Assembly: GCA_905198745.1 (NCBI GenBank)
Contig: CAJKDU010000025.1
Location: forward strand, 1-34,775
Reading direction: 5' to 3'
Origin: an uncultured Prevotella sp.
Lineage (GTDB): Bacteria; Bacteroidota; Bacteroidia; Bacteroidales; Bacteroidaceae
DNA length: 34,775 nt
The notes under the pieces are model-generated. The model was given only the letters and a program-made list of their open reading frames with translations, ran no database searches and was not told the origin of the DNA. The translations under genes were made by a program, and so were the position numbers. Below, in pieces: positions 25,326 through 34,018 of the stretch; position 1 is the first letter of the stretch, and the number at the start of each line of letters is the position of its first letter.

Positions 25326-27059
25326 ATGAAAAAGATATTTTATGTATGTTCAGCACTGATGCTTCTGTTCACAATGACATCGTGCGATATGGATGTATTT
25401 GATATTGGAAAGGACCCCGCCAAGGGTACGACCTATAAGTCGGACGACTTGTCGCCGATTTCCGACATGCTCGCAGCCGACGGCCGCTTCGGCGAGTTCG
25501 TCAACACCATCAAGGCTGCCGGCCTGTACAGCGGTTTCAACCAGTCGTCTGCCGGTGTAAGCTATACGGTCTTTGCACCTACAGACGAGGCCATGGCCAA
25601 ATACGAGACTGCACTCGGCAGTAAGGTGGCAGACATGGGACAGGATTATGCGCGCAGTTTTGTGCTCTATCACGCCATGAACGACTCCATCCTTCCTGAT
25701 GCTTTCATCACTAAGGCCAACATCACCAACTTGACCCGTGACAAGATCAATGTGACTGTTGACACGGAGCACACAGGTGAGGCCATATTGACTAACAGCA
25801 ACAGTCAAGCCCAAGTGGTGGAAATGGGACTTTCTGCTTCCAATGGTAAAATCTACGTGCTCTCCAGCGCACTCACACCTTTGGTGGAGACAGTCTATAA
25901 CCGCTTGGAGAAAGACAACAGCTATGGCATCTTCCTGGCTGCCGTGAAGGAATCGAATTGGGACAAGATGCTCAACACCATCTCTGACACTCTTGTGGCA
26001 GAGGACGGCACGAAGAATATTATCAACCGCAACTTCAGTGTGCTCGGCGTTACCGACGAGACCTTTGGCAAGGCTGGCATCAGCTCGGTGGAGCAGTTGA
26101 AGCAGAAACTCGTTGCTGATAACCAGGAAGATGGACTTTCTGCCGATTCCCTGCTCCGTGCCTACGTGGGCTACCACATCGTGCAGAGCAAGAACACGGT
26201 GGCTCAACTCGGTGCCGTACAAGGTGAGAGCACTTCACGTCTGTGGTCAACGGGCGCACAGAATCTTGTATTCACACTCTCTACCGATTTGTCGGAAGAC
26301 GGCACTCCCGTGAACTACACCATCAATCCAGCCAGCAGTTCACCCACACACTTTGTCGAGGCAAAAAGCAATGTGCTTGCCTTGAATGGATACCTGCATC
26401 AGGTTGACAACTGGATGCCCGTATGGGAACCTACCCAGCAGACCGTGGTTTGGGATCTTGCTGATGACAATGAAATCAAGACCATAGTAGAGGAGTCAGG
26501 GTTGGAATATCAACCGGCGGCCGTTCCAAGCAAACAGGAGAAGACTTCCATTAGCAATGCGTCCTGCATTCAGCACACGGAAACAAATTCTTCTAATAGT
26601 AATTTCGGCATTGTGACCTACTACACCGTGTCTGCTTTCACTCAAAAGGCATTGGAAGCTGGTGCCCATCAGGCCAACAACAATGACTGCGTGGTGTTTA
26701 ATCTTGGCAATACAGGTACCGCCACCATGAAAACCCCTACACTTGTACGCGGTAAGTACAAGGTGTTTTTGGATGTGGTCTATACTTCCACACAAAGCTT
26801 TATGCGTGTGAAGAGTGATGGTTCTGGCGGTACGCTCGAAGTGAGCTTCGACGGTAAGGACAAGAAGTATGTGGCTCCTTACACACAGGTGACTTCTGTG
26901 TTCCCAGGTGTCTACACCACTACACTTCTCGATGAGATAGAGTTCGACAGTACCTCTTCCCACACCTTTACGTTCAAGGTTAAGGACGGAGCAGCCACAT
27001 CGAACAAGAACTTCTCGCTTCAGTTTGACACCATCACCTTTGTTCCCGTGAAAGACTAA
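25326..27059 (+). CDS. Two-repeat FAS1 lipoprotein with C-terminal beta-rich domain
   Basis: This 577-residue lipoprotein has lipobox MTSC (Cys20), then acidic DMDVFD. FAS1 repeat 1 (about 42-190) has a canonical core, TVFAPTDEAM (81-90) and FVLYHAMNDSILPDAF (112-127). Repeat 2 (about 190-370) has FSVLGVTDETF and VGYHIVQSKN (281-290), closing with LNGYLHQVDNWMPV. Residues about 430-577 form a separate beta-rich domain (LVRGKYKVFLDVVY, HTFTFKVKD, SLQFDTITFVPV) that resembles a jelly-roll carbohydrate-binding module in layout, although I cannot assign a family. The gene follows the SusD gene directly, so I infer a surface ligand-binding role analogous to SusE. It shares this plan with the next protein. 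Confidence 0.85.
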   Translation: MKKIFYVCSALMLLFTMTSCDMDVFDIGKDPAKGTTYKSDDLSPISDMLAADGRFGEFVNTIKAAGLYSGFNQSSAGVSYTVFAPTDEAMAKYETALGSKVADMGQDYARSFVLYHAMNDSILPDAFITKANITNLTRDKINVTVDTEHTGEAILTNSNSQAQVVEMGLSASNGKIYVLSSALTPLVETVYNRLEKDNSYGIFLAAVKESNWDKMLNTISDTLVAEDGTKNIINRNFSVLGVTDETFGKAGISSVEQLKQKLVADNQEDGLSADSLLRAYVGYHIVQSKNTVAQLGAVQGESTSRLWSTGAQNLVFTLSTDLSEDGTPVNYTINPASSSPTHFVEAKSNVLALNGYLHQVDNWMPVWEPTQQTVVWDLADDNEIKTIVEESGLEYQPAAVPSKQEKTSISNASCIQHTETNSSNSNFGIVTYYTVSAFTQKALEAGAHQANNNDCVVFNLGNTGTATMKTPTLVRGKYKVFLDVVYTSTQSFMRVKSDGSGGTLEVSFDGKDKKYVAPYTQVTSVFPGVYTTTLLDEIEFDSTSSHTFTFKVKDGAATSNKNFSLQFDTITFVPVKD

Positions 27060-27094
27060 AGCAATATTATTAACAATTATCATTGTCAAGACGT

Positions 27095-28918
27095 ATGAAA
27101 TACAACAAAATATTCGGTTCGCTGGCTGCTGTTGCCGTTGTGCTCTTCTCGGCTTGTTCCGAGTTGGAGGACAAGGACTACTACAAGCAGGGTTCGGAAA
27201 TCAATTCCGACGAACTGGAGGTGGTGAACGAAAGCAGTGAGGCATATCTTGCCTCACATGCCGAGTTCTCATCCATGAACGAACTTTTCAAGAGCCACGG
27301 CATCTACAGCCAACTGGAAGCCAAGAACCAGTTGAGCACTATGCTGGTGGCTGCCAACGATGACTACGTGGCACCTGAGGGTACTGCAGCCGATGTGGAA
27401 ACCACGGTGAAGGCACATGTGAGCGATGCTGCCGTGTCGCCCGCCAACCTCAAGACCAAGAACAACAACATGCGACTGCTCATGTGGCATGGCAAGTATG
27501 TGGACGTGGATCTCGACGATGCTGCCCGCAACGAGGGCAAGATTGCCGGTCACATCATGTTCGGCACTTCTTCGGTGAAGAAAGTGGTGAAGACCAATAC
27601 AGGCTACATCTATGTGCTCTCCTCACTCGTTAACACCCCCAAGTCTATCAATGACTATATTGCCAGTCTCGACGACAACTATTCTATCCTCCGCGACACT
27701 GTACAGGCAAGTGGTAGCAAGGAATTCGACAAGACCAACAGTAAGCCAATCGGCGTGAACAGTGAGGGTAATACGATTTACGACACGGTGTGGATTTACA
27801 AGAATACCCATTTCCTCGAGAAAGATGTCGACTTGAACTCCGAGTCGCTCACCGCTACACTTCTTGTGTCAAGCAATGATGTGATTGAGGCTGCCATCGC
27901 TGATGCCAAGGCTCGCTTGCAGAAGTGGGGACTTTGGGATAGTTGGAGTATGGAGCGTCAGCACGACTTTGAGTACACCATGCGCCATTGGGTGATGGAT
28001 GCTTCGTTCTACAACAAGAAGTATACAGCCCCGGAACTCCAGAACACCGACCCTGACAACATGCTCAGCAGTGTGTTTAGCAAGTACTGGAAGACTTCCG
28101 TACAGGAAATCGACCCAGAGCCCATCGAACTTTCCAACGGCGTGGCTTACAAGGTGAAGAAACTCCACATCCCTAACAACGTGCTTATCTGGCGATTGAA
28201 GGAAGAGTTCTGGATTTACGACCTCTGCACAGCCGAACAGAAGGCTGACTATTTCCAGATGTTCAATGGCGTTTTCAAACGGACTAATGTTGGTGTAGGC
28301 GCTTGGACGCCTCTTGCCGGCGTATGGCCCACAATCGAAGACCGTGCCCTGGAAATGGGGGTAGGTGATGATGCCAACGGCGGTTGGGAAATGGACTACA
28401 CCCTCTGCAAGCGCAACTATCTGTGGAAGCAGGGAGCCAATGGTGACTATCCGTCACGTGCCTGGATGGTGAAGAACGTGAAGAAGAGAGCTGACCTCGA
28501 CCTTGAAGACAACAAGGTTTCTGCCTTCCTCATCCCACCAGGCAAGTATAACCTCTTCTTTGGTTCAAAGCAGAACCAGAGCCAGGACATCAAGATTACT
28601 GTTTTGGTGAACGGAAATGCGGTAGCCACCTCCGACGTGATTACTTTGGGCTCCACCACTACCTTCCATTACGACCGTAACCCGAGTGGATATATCGAAG
28701 GCTATGATTCCAAGGCAGAAAACCTTTCTACCAGCAAGAAAGCCGGAAACTATGACACTGATGGTGGCAAGATTATGGACAACGTGGTTATCCCTGACGT
28801 GAAAGGCGACGGCTCTCCTGTTGAGGTGAAGTTCAAGATTGAATGTCAGAATTGGGCAGGTCAGACCGCCATGACCTTCAACCACTGGTGCTTGCGTCCA
28901 ACCGCAGACAACTACTAA
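27095..28918 (+). CDS. Divergent FAS1-like lipoprotein with C-terminal beta-rich domain
   Basis: The 607-residue protein starts best at the ATG at 27095; an in-frame TTG at 27083 would add four residues before the signal peptide and is unlikely. The lipobox is FSAC (Cys21), followed by SELEDKD. Two weak FAS1-like repeats can be seen: MLVAANDDYV (83-92) with the closing strand NTGYIYVLSSLV (168-179), and TLLVSSNDVI (255-264) with GVAYKVKKLHIP (349-360). The usual APTN is lost in both. Residues about 370-607 hold a Trp- and aromatic-rich beta domain (LIPPGKYNLFFGSKQ, then VEVKFKIECQNWAGQTAM) with the same PGKY-start design as its upstream neighbour. It is probably a fast-evolving surface binding protein of this operon (inference); domain assignment should be treated as tentative. 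Confidence 0.75.
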   Translation: MKYNKIFGSLAAVAVVLFSACSELEDKDYYKQGSEINSDELEVVNESSEAYLASHAEFSSMNELFKSHGIYSQLEAKNQLSTMLVAANDDYVAPEGTAADVETTVKAHVSDAAVSPANLKTKNNNMRLLMWHGKYVDVDLDDAARNEGKIAGHIMFGTSSVKKVVKTNTGYIYVLSSLVNTPKSINDYIASLDDNYSILRDTVQASGSKEFDKTNSKPIGVNSEGNTIYDTVWIYKNTHFLEKDVDLNSESLTATLLVSSNDVIEAAIADAKARLQKWGLWDSWSMERQHDFEYTMRHWVMDASFYNKKYTAPELQNTDPDNMLSSVFSKYWKTSVQEIDPEPIELSNGVAYKVKKLHIPNNVLIWRLKEEFWIYDLCTAEQKADYFQMFNGVFKRTNVGVGAWTPLAGVWPTIEDRALEMGVGDDANGGWEMDYTLCKRNYLWKQGANGDYPSRAWMVKNVKKRADLDLEDNKVSAFLIPPGKYNLFFGSKQNQSQDIKITVLVNGNAVATSDVITLGSTTTFHYDRNPSGYIEGYDSKAENLSTSKKAGNYDTDGGKIMDNVVIPDVKGDGSPVEVKFKIECQNWAGQTAMTFNHWCLRPTADNY

Positions 28919-28933
28919 TGCAAGTTTTACGAA

Positions 28934-31900
28934 ATGAAAGACAATACGATGAAAAGTAAAATATCGAAATATACCAACGGCTGTATGAGGAGTGTTCTCC
29001 TCATCAGCCTTGCATTCTCGGTTTCCACCGCAGCCCATGCCCAGGCACTGAAGGGTAAGGTGGTGGGCAACGATGGTAAGCCAGTGGCAGATGTGGTTAT
29101 CTCCGTGCCCGGACATCCGGTGGTTCGTACCGACACCAACGGTGAATTCTCCATCAAGGCCATCAAGGGCGACAAGGCACGCCTCACCTTCCGCCATGAC
29201 AACTATTATAATAAGGTGGAGTATGTGACCAAGAAGGATGCCGGAAAGGACATCACCGTACACCTTATCTCCACCAAGACTACCCGCTATAACGAGTCTA
29301 CCGTGTTGCCCGACGGAACCATGGAGGACAATTCCGCCATGTCGGGCAGAAACAACGTGACCCGCAAGGACTTCGCACTTGGTTCGCAGAGTGTGGAGAA
29401 CGCCATGCGTGACCTGCCCGGTGTGCGCGTGACCAACAAGAGCGGTATGCCCGGTGAGGGTGCCAACATCCAGATGCGCGGCATCAAGAGCATCATCGGC
29501 GATACCAATCCGCTCTTTGTCATCAACGGCGTTCCCTATCTGCCCGACAAGAACGAGTCACAGGTCATCGGCGGACTGAGCCGTTCGGTGTTCGAGGCAC
29601 TCAACGGACAGGACATCAAGAACATTACCGTGCTCAAGGATGGTGCCGCTGCCATCTATGGCTCCATGGCAAGCAACGGCGTGATTCTCATCGAGACCGA
29701 CCAGGCATCAAAGGAGAACATGAACACCCGTATCTCGTTCAACGCTCTCTATGGCTACAATTGGAACAATGCCCGTCTGCCCTTGATGAATTCCACCCAA
29801 TACAAGAGCTATCTTACGGACATGGGCCTCACTTATTACGACAATCAGGAGGCATTCTTCAAGGACTTCACTTTCCTGTCGAACCCCAATGCCAACAATG
29901 CGGATCTCTACACCTACAACACCAACTGGCAGGATGAGATTATGCACAACTCTTCCACCAAGGACTTCCTGTTCCGTGTGGAGGGTGGTGATGCTATCGC
30001 CAAGTATAACATTTCCTTGGGCTATGCCGGAACCGACGGAACCATCCGCGCGACCAACACCGACCGCTACAATGCCCAGATTAATGCTTCTGTGCTCGTG
30101 AGCCGCAAGGTGGAAATACAGGCATCCGTGAACACGGCATATCTCACAGGCAACTACATGGAGCAGGGCATGAACTACGAAATCAACCCCTTGCTGGCTG
30201 CCTATCGCCGCACACCATTGTTGTCTCCCTATCGTTCAGATATCTACGGTAAACTCATCTCTACCTACAGCACCTACCAGTATGGCGCCATCGACAACGA
30301 AGACATGTATGTGTCGAACCCGCTCGCCATTGTCAACCAGGTGACAGCCAAGCAGAAGCAGTATGACCTGAATGCCAAGTTGCAATTGGTCTACACACCT
30401 TCGCAGAACCTGACGTTCAATGCCTTGGTGGGTCTCTACTATAACTATAACCAGGAAGAGATGTTCGTGCCCGGTGTGGATGAAGGCGCTGCCATCAAGT
30501 ACACATCCGACCGCTATGGCATAGCCAATAACATGGTACGTTCCGGCACCAACTACACAGTGAACTGGTTCTACGGACTGAATGGTATCTTCCACAAAAA
30601 CTTTGCCGACAAGCACGACTTCAAGGCGCAGGTGGGTGCCCAGGTGCTCATGTCAAGTTATGAATATGATGCTGCCTTCGGACGCAACACGCAGAACGAC
30701 CACATGACCAATATGGGTAGTGCTTCTACTTCAGACAAGCGTTACTTCAGCGGCTACAACAACGACTGGCGCTGGGTCGACATCTATGCGCAGGCAGACT
30801 ATACCTACAACAACCTGCTCCGCTTGGGCGTGACCGCCGCTTACGACGGTGCCTCCAGCGTTTGCGGCAAGTTGGGCGACATGCGCGTATATCCAGGCTT
30901 TGATGCTGTGGTGATGCTGAAGAACAGCTCTCTGCTCCGTCGTGTAGACTGGGTGAACAAGTTGAACCTCTACACCAACTACTCGCTGACGGGTAACAGC
31001 CGCTTCGGCACCAAGAACTTCAGCAGCTACTACACGTCTACTCCGTTCCTTGACATTGCCGGCATTGTGCGTGCCAGTCTCGGCACTACCGACCACCTCA
31101 AGGCCGAAAAGACGGGTACCTGGAACATCGGTCTCGATGCAGCCCTGCTCAACAACCGCTTGATGCTCGGTGCTGAATATTACCGCAGCAAGACCACAGA
31201 CGTAATCTTCGCAGGCAATAATTCTGCACTTCTCGGCACCAGTACCTATCTCCGCAACGGCGGCAAGATTGCTGCCAACGGCGTGGAACTGAAAGTGCAG
31301 GGCATGCCCGTGGTGATGAAGGACTTCACCTGGACTCTGGGCGGAACCCTCAGCACCATTCACAACCGTGTGCGCGACATGAAGGGACTGGAAGACATCA
31401 CCTATACACTCTCTGACGATGCTACACTGATTACCCGTAAGCATGAGAATCCTTATTCGTTCTATGGTTATCAGACCAATGACGTCTACTCCACGACCAT
31501 AGAGGCCAACACTGCCTACACGGATGCCGACGGCAACAAAAAGGCTCTCGTGAACGACAAGGGTGTGGCTTATCAGGCTGGCGACGTGCGCTTTGTAGAC
31601 CAGAACGGTGACGGCAAGATTGATGCCGACGACCGCGTGGTGCTTGGCTCTGCCACTCCCAAGGCGTTCGGTTCGTTCTTCACCCGCTTTGAATACAAGA
31701 ACTTTGCGCTCGACCTCGACTTTGGCTATCAGTGGGGTGGCAAGGCCTACAACGCCATGCGCCGCATCACGGAGTCGGGCAAGGACTTCTCCAACCAGGC
31801 TGTGTCCATGACACGCCGCTGGAGCATGGAAGGACAGATTACCGATATGCCACGTGCAGAGTGGGGCGACCCACGCGGCAACAATGCCTTCTCTGACCGT

Positions 31901-32149
31901 TGGATTGAGAAGACCGATTTCATCAAGCTGCGCAACGTGACCTTCAGCTACACGCACAACAAGCCCATCTGGAACTTCATCCAGGGTGCTACGGTCTACG
32001 TGACTGGCGAGAATCTGCTCACCTTTACCAACTATCTGGGACTCGACCCGGAGTTTGCCTACAACTACAACGGCATGATGCAGGGTGTGGACTACGGCAA
32101 GGTGAACGCACCGCGTTCAGTGAAAGTGGGTGTAAACCTGAAGTTCTAA
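28934..32149 (+). CDS. SusC/RagA TonB-dependent outer-membrane transporter (second of the operon)
   Basis: This 1071-residue protein has a signal peptide ending near residue 36 (AHAQ); the in-frame ATG at 28949 is an alternative start that would still leave a signal peptide. It has a carboxypeptidase-D-like domain (LKGKVVGNDGKPVADVVI), a plug with VLKDGAAAIYGSMASNGVIL, and a barrel ending in VKVGVNLKF. There is no STN domain. The loop FVDQNGDGKIDADDRVVLG (about residue 884-902) is a clear DxNxDG calcium-loop-like segment. The plug lead-in (TRYNESTVLPDG) departs from the usual EVVVTG. It pairs with the SusD-like gene 22 bases downstream. Two SusC genes in one operon suggest either two ligands or two size classes of one ligand (inference). 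Confidence 0.95.
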   Translation: MKDNTMKSKISKYTNGCMRSVLLISLAFSVSTAAHAQALKGKVVGNDGKPVADVVISVPGHPVVRTDTNGEFSIKAIKGDKARLTFRHDNYYNKVEYVTKKDAGKDITVHLISTKTTRYNESTVLPDGTMEDNSAMSGRNNVTRKDFALGSQSVENAMRDLPGVRVTNKSGMPGEGANIQMRGIKSIIGDTNPLFVINGVPYLPDKNESQVIGGLSRSVFEALNGQDIKNITVLKDGAAAIYGSMASNGVILIETDQASKENMNTRISFNALYGYNWNNARLPLMNSTQYKSYLTDMGLTYYDNQEAFFKDFTFLSNPNANNADLYTYNTNWQDEIMHNSSTKDFLFRVEGGDAIAKYNISLGYAGTDGTIRATNTDRYNAQINASVLVSRKVEIQASVNTAYLTGNYMEQGMNYEINPLLAAYRRTPLLSPYRSDIYGKLISTYSTYQYGAIDNEDMYVSNPLAIVNQVTAKQKQYDLNAKLQLVYTPSQNLTFNALVGLYYNYNQEEMFVPGVDEGAAIKYTSDRYGIANNMVRSGTNYTVNWFYGLNGIFHKNFADKHDFKAQVGAQVLMSSYEYDAAFGRNTQNDHMTNMGSASTSDKRYFSGYNNDWRWVDIYAQADYTYNNLLRLGVTAAYDGASSVCGKLGDMRVYPGFDAVVMLKNSSLLRRVDWVNKLNLYTNYSLTGNSRFGTKNFSSYYTSTPFLDIAGIVRASLGTTDHLKAEKTGTWNIGLDAALLNNRLMLGAEYYRSKTTDVIFAGNNSALLGTSTYLRNGGKIAANGVELKVQGMPVVMKDFTWTLGGTLSTIHNRVRDMKGLEDITYTLSDDATLITRKHENPYSFYGYQTNDVYSTTIEANTAYTDADGNKKALVNDKGVAYQAGDVRFVDQNGDGKIDADDRVVLGSATPKAFGSFFTRFEYKNFALDLDFGYQWGGKAYNAMRRITESGKDFSNQAVSMTRRWSMEGQITDMPRAEWGDPRGNNAFSDRWIEKTDFIKLRNVTFSYTHNKPIWNFIQGATVYVTGENLLTFTNYLGLDPEFAYNYNGMMQGVDYGKVNAPRSVKVGVNLKF

Positions 32150-32171
32150 CAAATACTTAATTCGCAAAATT

Positions 32172-33914
32172 ATGATACTGAATATATTCAATAGATGTAA
32201 ATGGGGAATGGGAGTGGCTGCCGCAGCGCTCTCCCTCTCTCTGACATCCTGCTCCGACTTCTTCAATCCGGAGACCGACGACCAGATTGCCGACAAGGAC
32301 TATATCTCGGAGAACACCGAGATGTACACAGGCTTCATCGGCATCATCACCAAGATGCAGGCGGTGGGCGACAAGGAAATCCTGCTCACCGACACGCGTG
32401 CCGAGATGCTGGAGCCTACCACCAATGCCGGTACCGATTTGGTGAATGTGTATGACTATGCCGACAACCTGAAGGGTAACAGCTATGCGTCACCGGCTGC
32501 CTACTATGAACTCATCAATGCCTGCAACGACTATCTGAGCAAGGTGTCTGACTACTGCAAGCAGCCACAGGTGGACGATGAGGTTTGCCAGAACCTCATC
32601 TCTTCTACCATCCGCATCAAGGTGTGGGCTTACAAGACAGTCGGCGAAATCTATGGAGAGGCTGCCTGGCTGGATGAGCCAGTCGGCAATGTGGACAAGT
32701 TCCTGGAGACTGCACGCCAGAACGTTATCCCCATGAACAAGATTGTGGACAAGTGCCTCGACTTGTTGGAGAATGGTTATAATGGCGTGGCTGCCAACCG
32801 AACTGTGGACTGGATAGCTTGGCTCGATCCGGACAATGTGACCAATATAGCCAACTCCAGCTACCGCAAGTGGAACTATATTGTGCCTGCTTACGAAGGA
32901 CTCTATGCTGAACTCTGCCTTTGGAAGGGCGCCTATATAGACAGTGAACAAGGGGTGGGTTCTGCCGAGGCAAAGGTTTACTATCAGAATGCCGCCGATC
33001 AGCTGCTGACAGCCATTAACTCTTATCAGAATTCCTCACAGAATTCGGGCAACAACCCTTATTGGGTGCCTAACGCCGGTACGGCAGGCCGCTACACAAG
33101 CATTTGGCAGCAGGCAAGTAAAGACCCCTATGCTCCAGAGAACGTGAGCGTGATTCTGTATGACTATCTCAATGGTCAGACCAACTCGCTCGTGAAACAC
33201 TTCAACACGGATGCTCCCGCAGAATATCTGCTCGAACCTTCAGAGGCTGGCATGGACAACTTTACCAACAAGGAGAAGAATCCTGGCGGTTCAGACGGAG
33301 AGACACGCTACAAGAACCTGATTGGCAAGACCGGTACGGGCTATTATATTGCCAAGTTCCGCCAAAACGGCGGTCGCAGTGGTGTGCGTGCTTCTGCCAA
33401 CGAAGACGATATACACATCTATATATATCGTGCCATGCAGTATCACCTGATGCTTGCCGAAGCTCTCAACCAGCTCAACCGCTTCACGGCGCTTGGCTGT
33501 ATTCTCAACACGGGTATGACCAACGCAACCGTTGAAGAGGAGTTGGTGAATGGCACCAATCAGGACGAGTGGCGTGGATTCACCAGCAACTGGACCAAGA
33601 ACGGTGAAAACGGCACCATCAAGTATCCTCCTATCGGCATCCGCGGTGCTTACAGCCTTTCAGCACGTACCATTCAAGACGCGAAGACATCTGCCGCCAA
33701 GCGTGCCAACGACATTCAGGTGCTCAAGGAGTGTGAACTTGAACTCTCCTGCGAGGGCAAGACCTATCCTTGGATGAACCGTGTGGCTGTGCGCTACAAC
33801 GATGCAAGCATCGTGGCTGATGAAGTTTGCCCCAAGTATGAGGCTTCCGGCAAGGCTGCTACTGTTCGTGCCAAGATTATGAATGGTGGCAACTGGGTGA
33901 AATATCCACTTTAG
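32172..33914 (+). CDS. Divergent SusD-like lipoprotein
   Basis: This 580-residue lipoprotein has lipobox LTSC (Cys27) after a basic start, followed by SDFFNPETDD. The helical SusD layout is present (ELINACNDYLSKVSDYC, later YRAMQYHLMLAEALNQL), but the C-terminal family motif is altered: ELELSCEGKTYPWMNRVAVR replaces the common E-REL-FEGKR-FDL-R pattern. It contains long inserts in the middle compared with the other two SusD proteins here, which makes it the longest. It is encoded directly after a SusC gene and closes the operon. The stop is TAG, a genuine one, since the product ends in a normal SusD tail and a strong terminator follows. It most likely forms the lid of the adjacent SusC. Confidence 0.9.
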   Translation: MILNIFNRCKWGMGVAAAALSLSLTSCSDFFNPETDDQIADKDYISENTEMYTGFIGIITKMQAVGDKEILLTDTRAEMLEPTTNAGTDLVNVYDYADNLKGNSYASPAAYYELINACNDYLSKVSDYCKQPQVDDEVCQNLISSTIRIKVWAYKTVGEIYGEAAWLDEPVGNVDKFLETARQNVIPMNKIVDKCLDLLENGYNGVAANRTVDWIAWLDPDNVTNIANSSYRKWNYIVPAYEGLYAELCLWKGAYIDSEQGVGSAEAKVYYQNAADQLLTAINSYQNSSQNSGNNPYWVPNAGTAGRYTSIWQQASKDPYAPENVSVILYDYLNGQTNSLVKHFNTDAPAEYLLEPSEAGMDNFTNKEKNPGGSDGETRYKNLIGKTGTGYYIAKFRQNGGRSGVRASANEDDIHIYIYRAMQYHLMLAEALNQLNRFTALGCILNTGMTNATVEEELVNGTNQDEWRGFTSNWTKNGENGTIKYPPIGIRGAYSLSARTIQDAKTSAAKRANDIQVLKECELELSCEGKTYPWMNRVAVRYNDASIVADEVCPKYEASGKAATVRAKIMNGGNWVKYPL

Positions 33915-33921
33915 CCTATTC

Positions 33922-33973
33922 AAGTATTCTCCCTCTCCGTGATGAAGAGGGAGAATACTTACAAGATATTTTT
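33922..33973 (+). terminator. Strong terminator of the FAS1-SusCD operon
   Basis: A perfect 15-bp stem (33922-33936 with 33946-33960, 9-base loop) lies eight bases after the last stop codon and is followed by a T-rich stretch (five T at 33969-33973). This closes the 16-kb operon and separates it from the next gene. Confidence 0.85.
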
Positions 33974-34018
33974 ATTTATTAATTTTTCAATTATCTATTA
34001 ATTTAAAACAATTCAATC

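Noticed and set aside
27083..27094. TTG start for the divergent FAS1-like lipoprotein
   Set aside because: The ATG at 27095 gives a standard lipoprotein signal peptide; the TTG adds only four residues and has no supporting context.
30731..31957. 408-codon open frame on the minus strand, antisense to the second rightward SusC
   Set aside because: It lies wholly opposite a clear SusC gene, shows no domain, and arises from the codon bias of the sense strand. Similar long antisense frames at 1217-2059 and 4185-5009 are rejected for the same reason.
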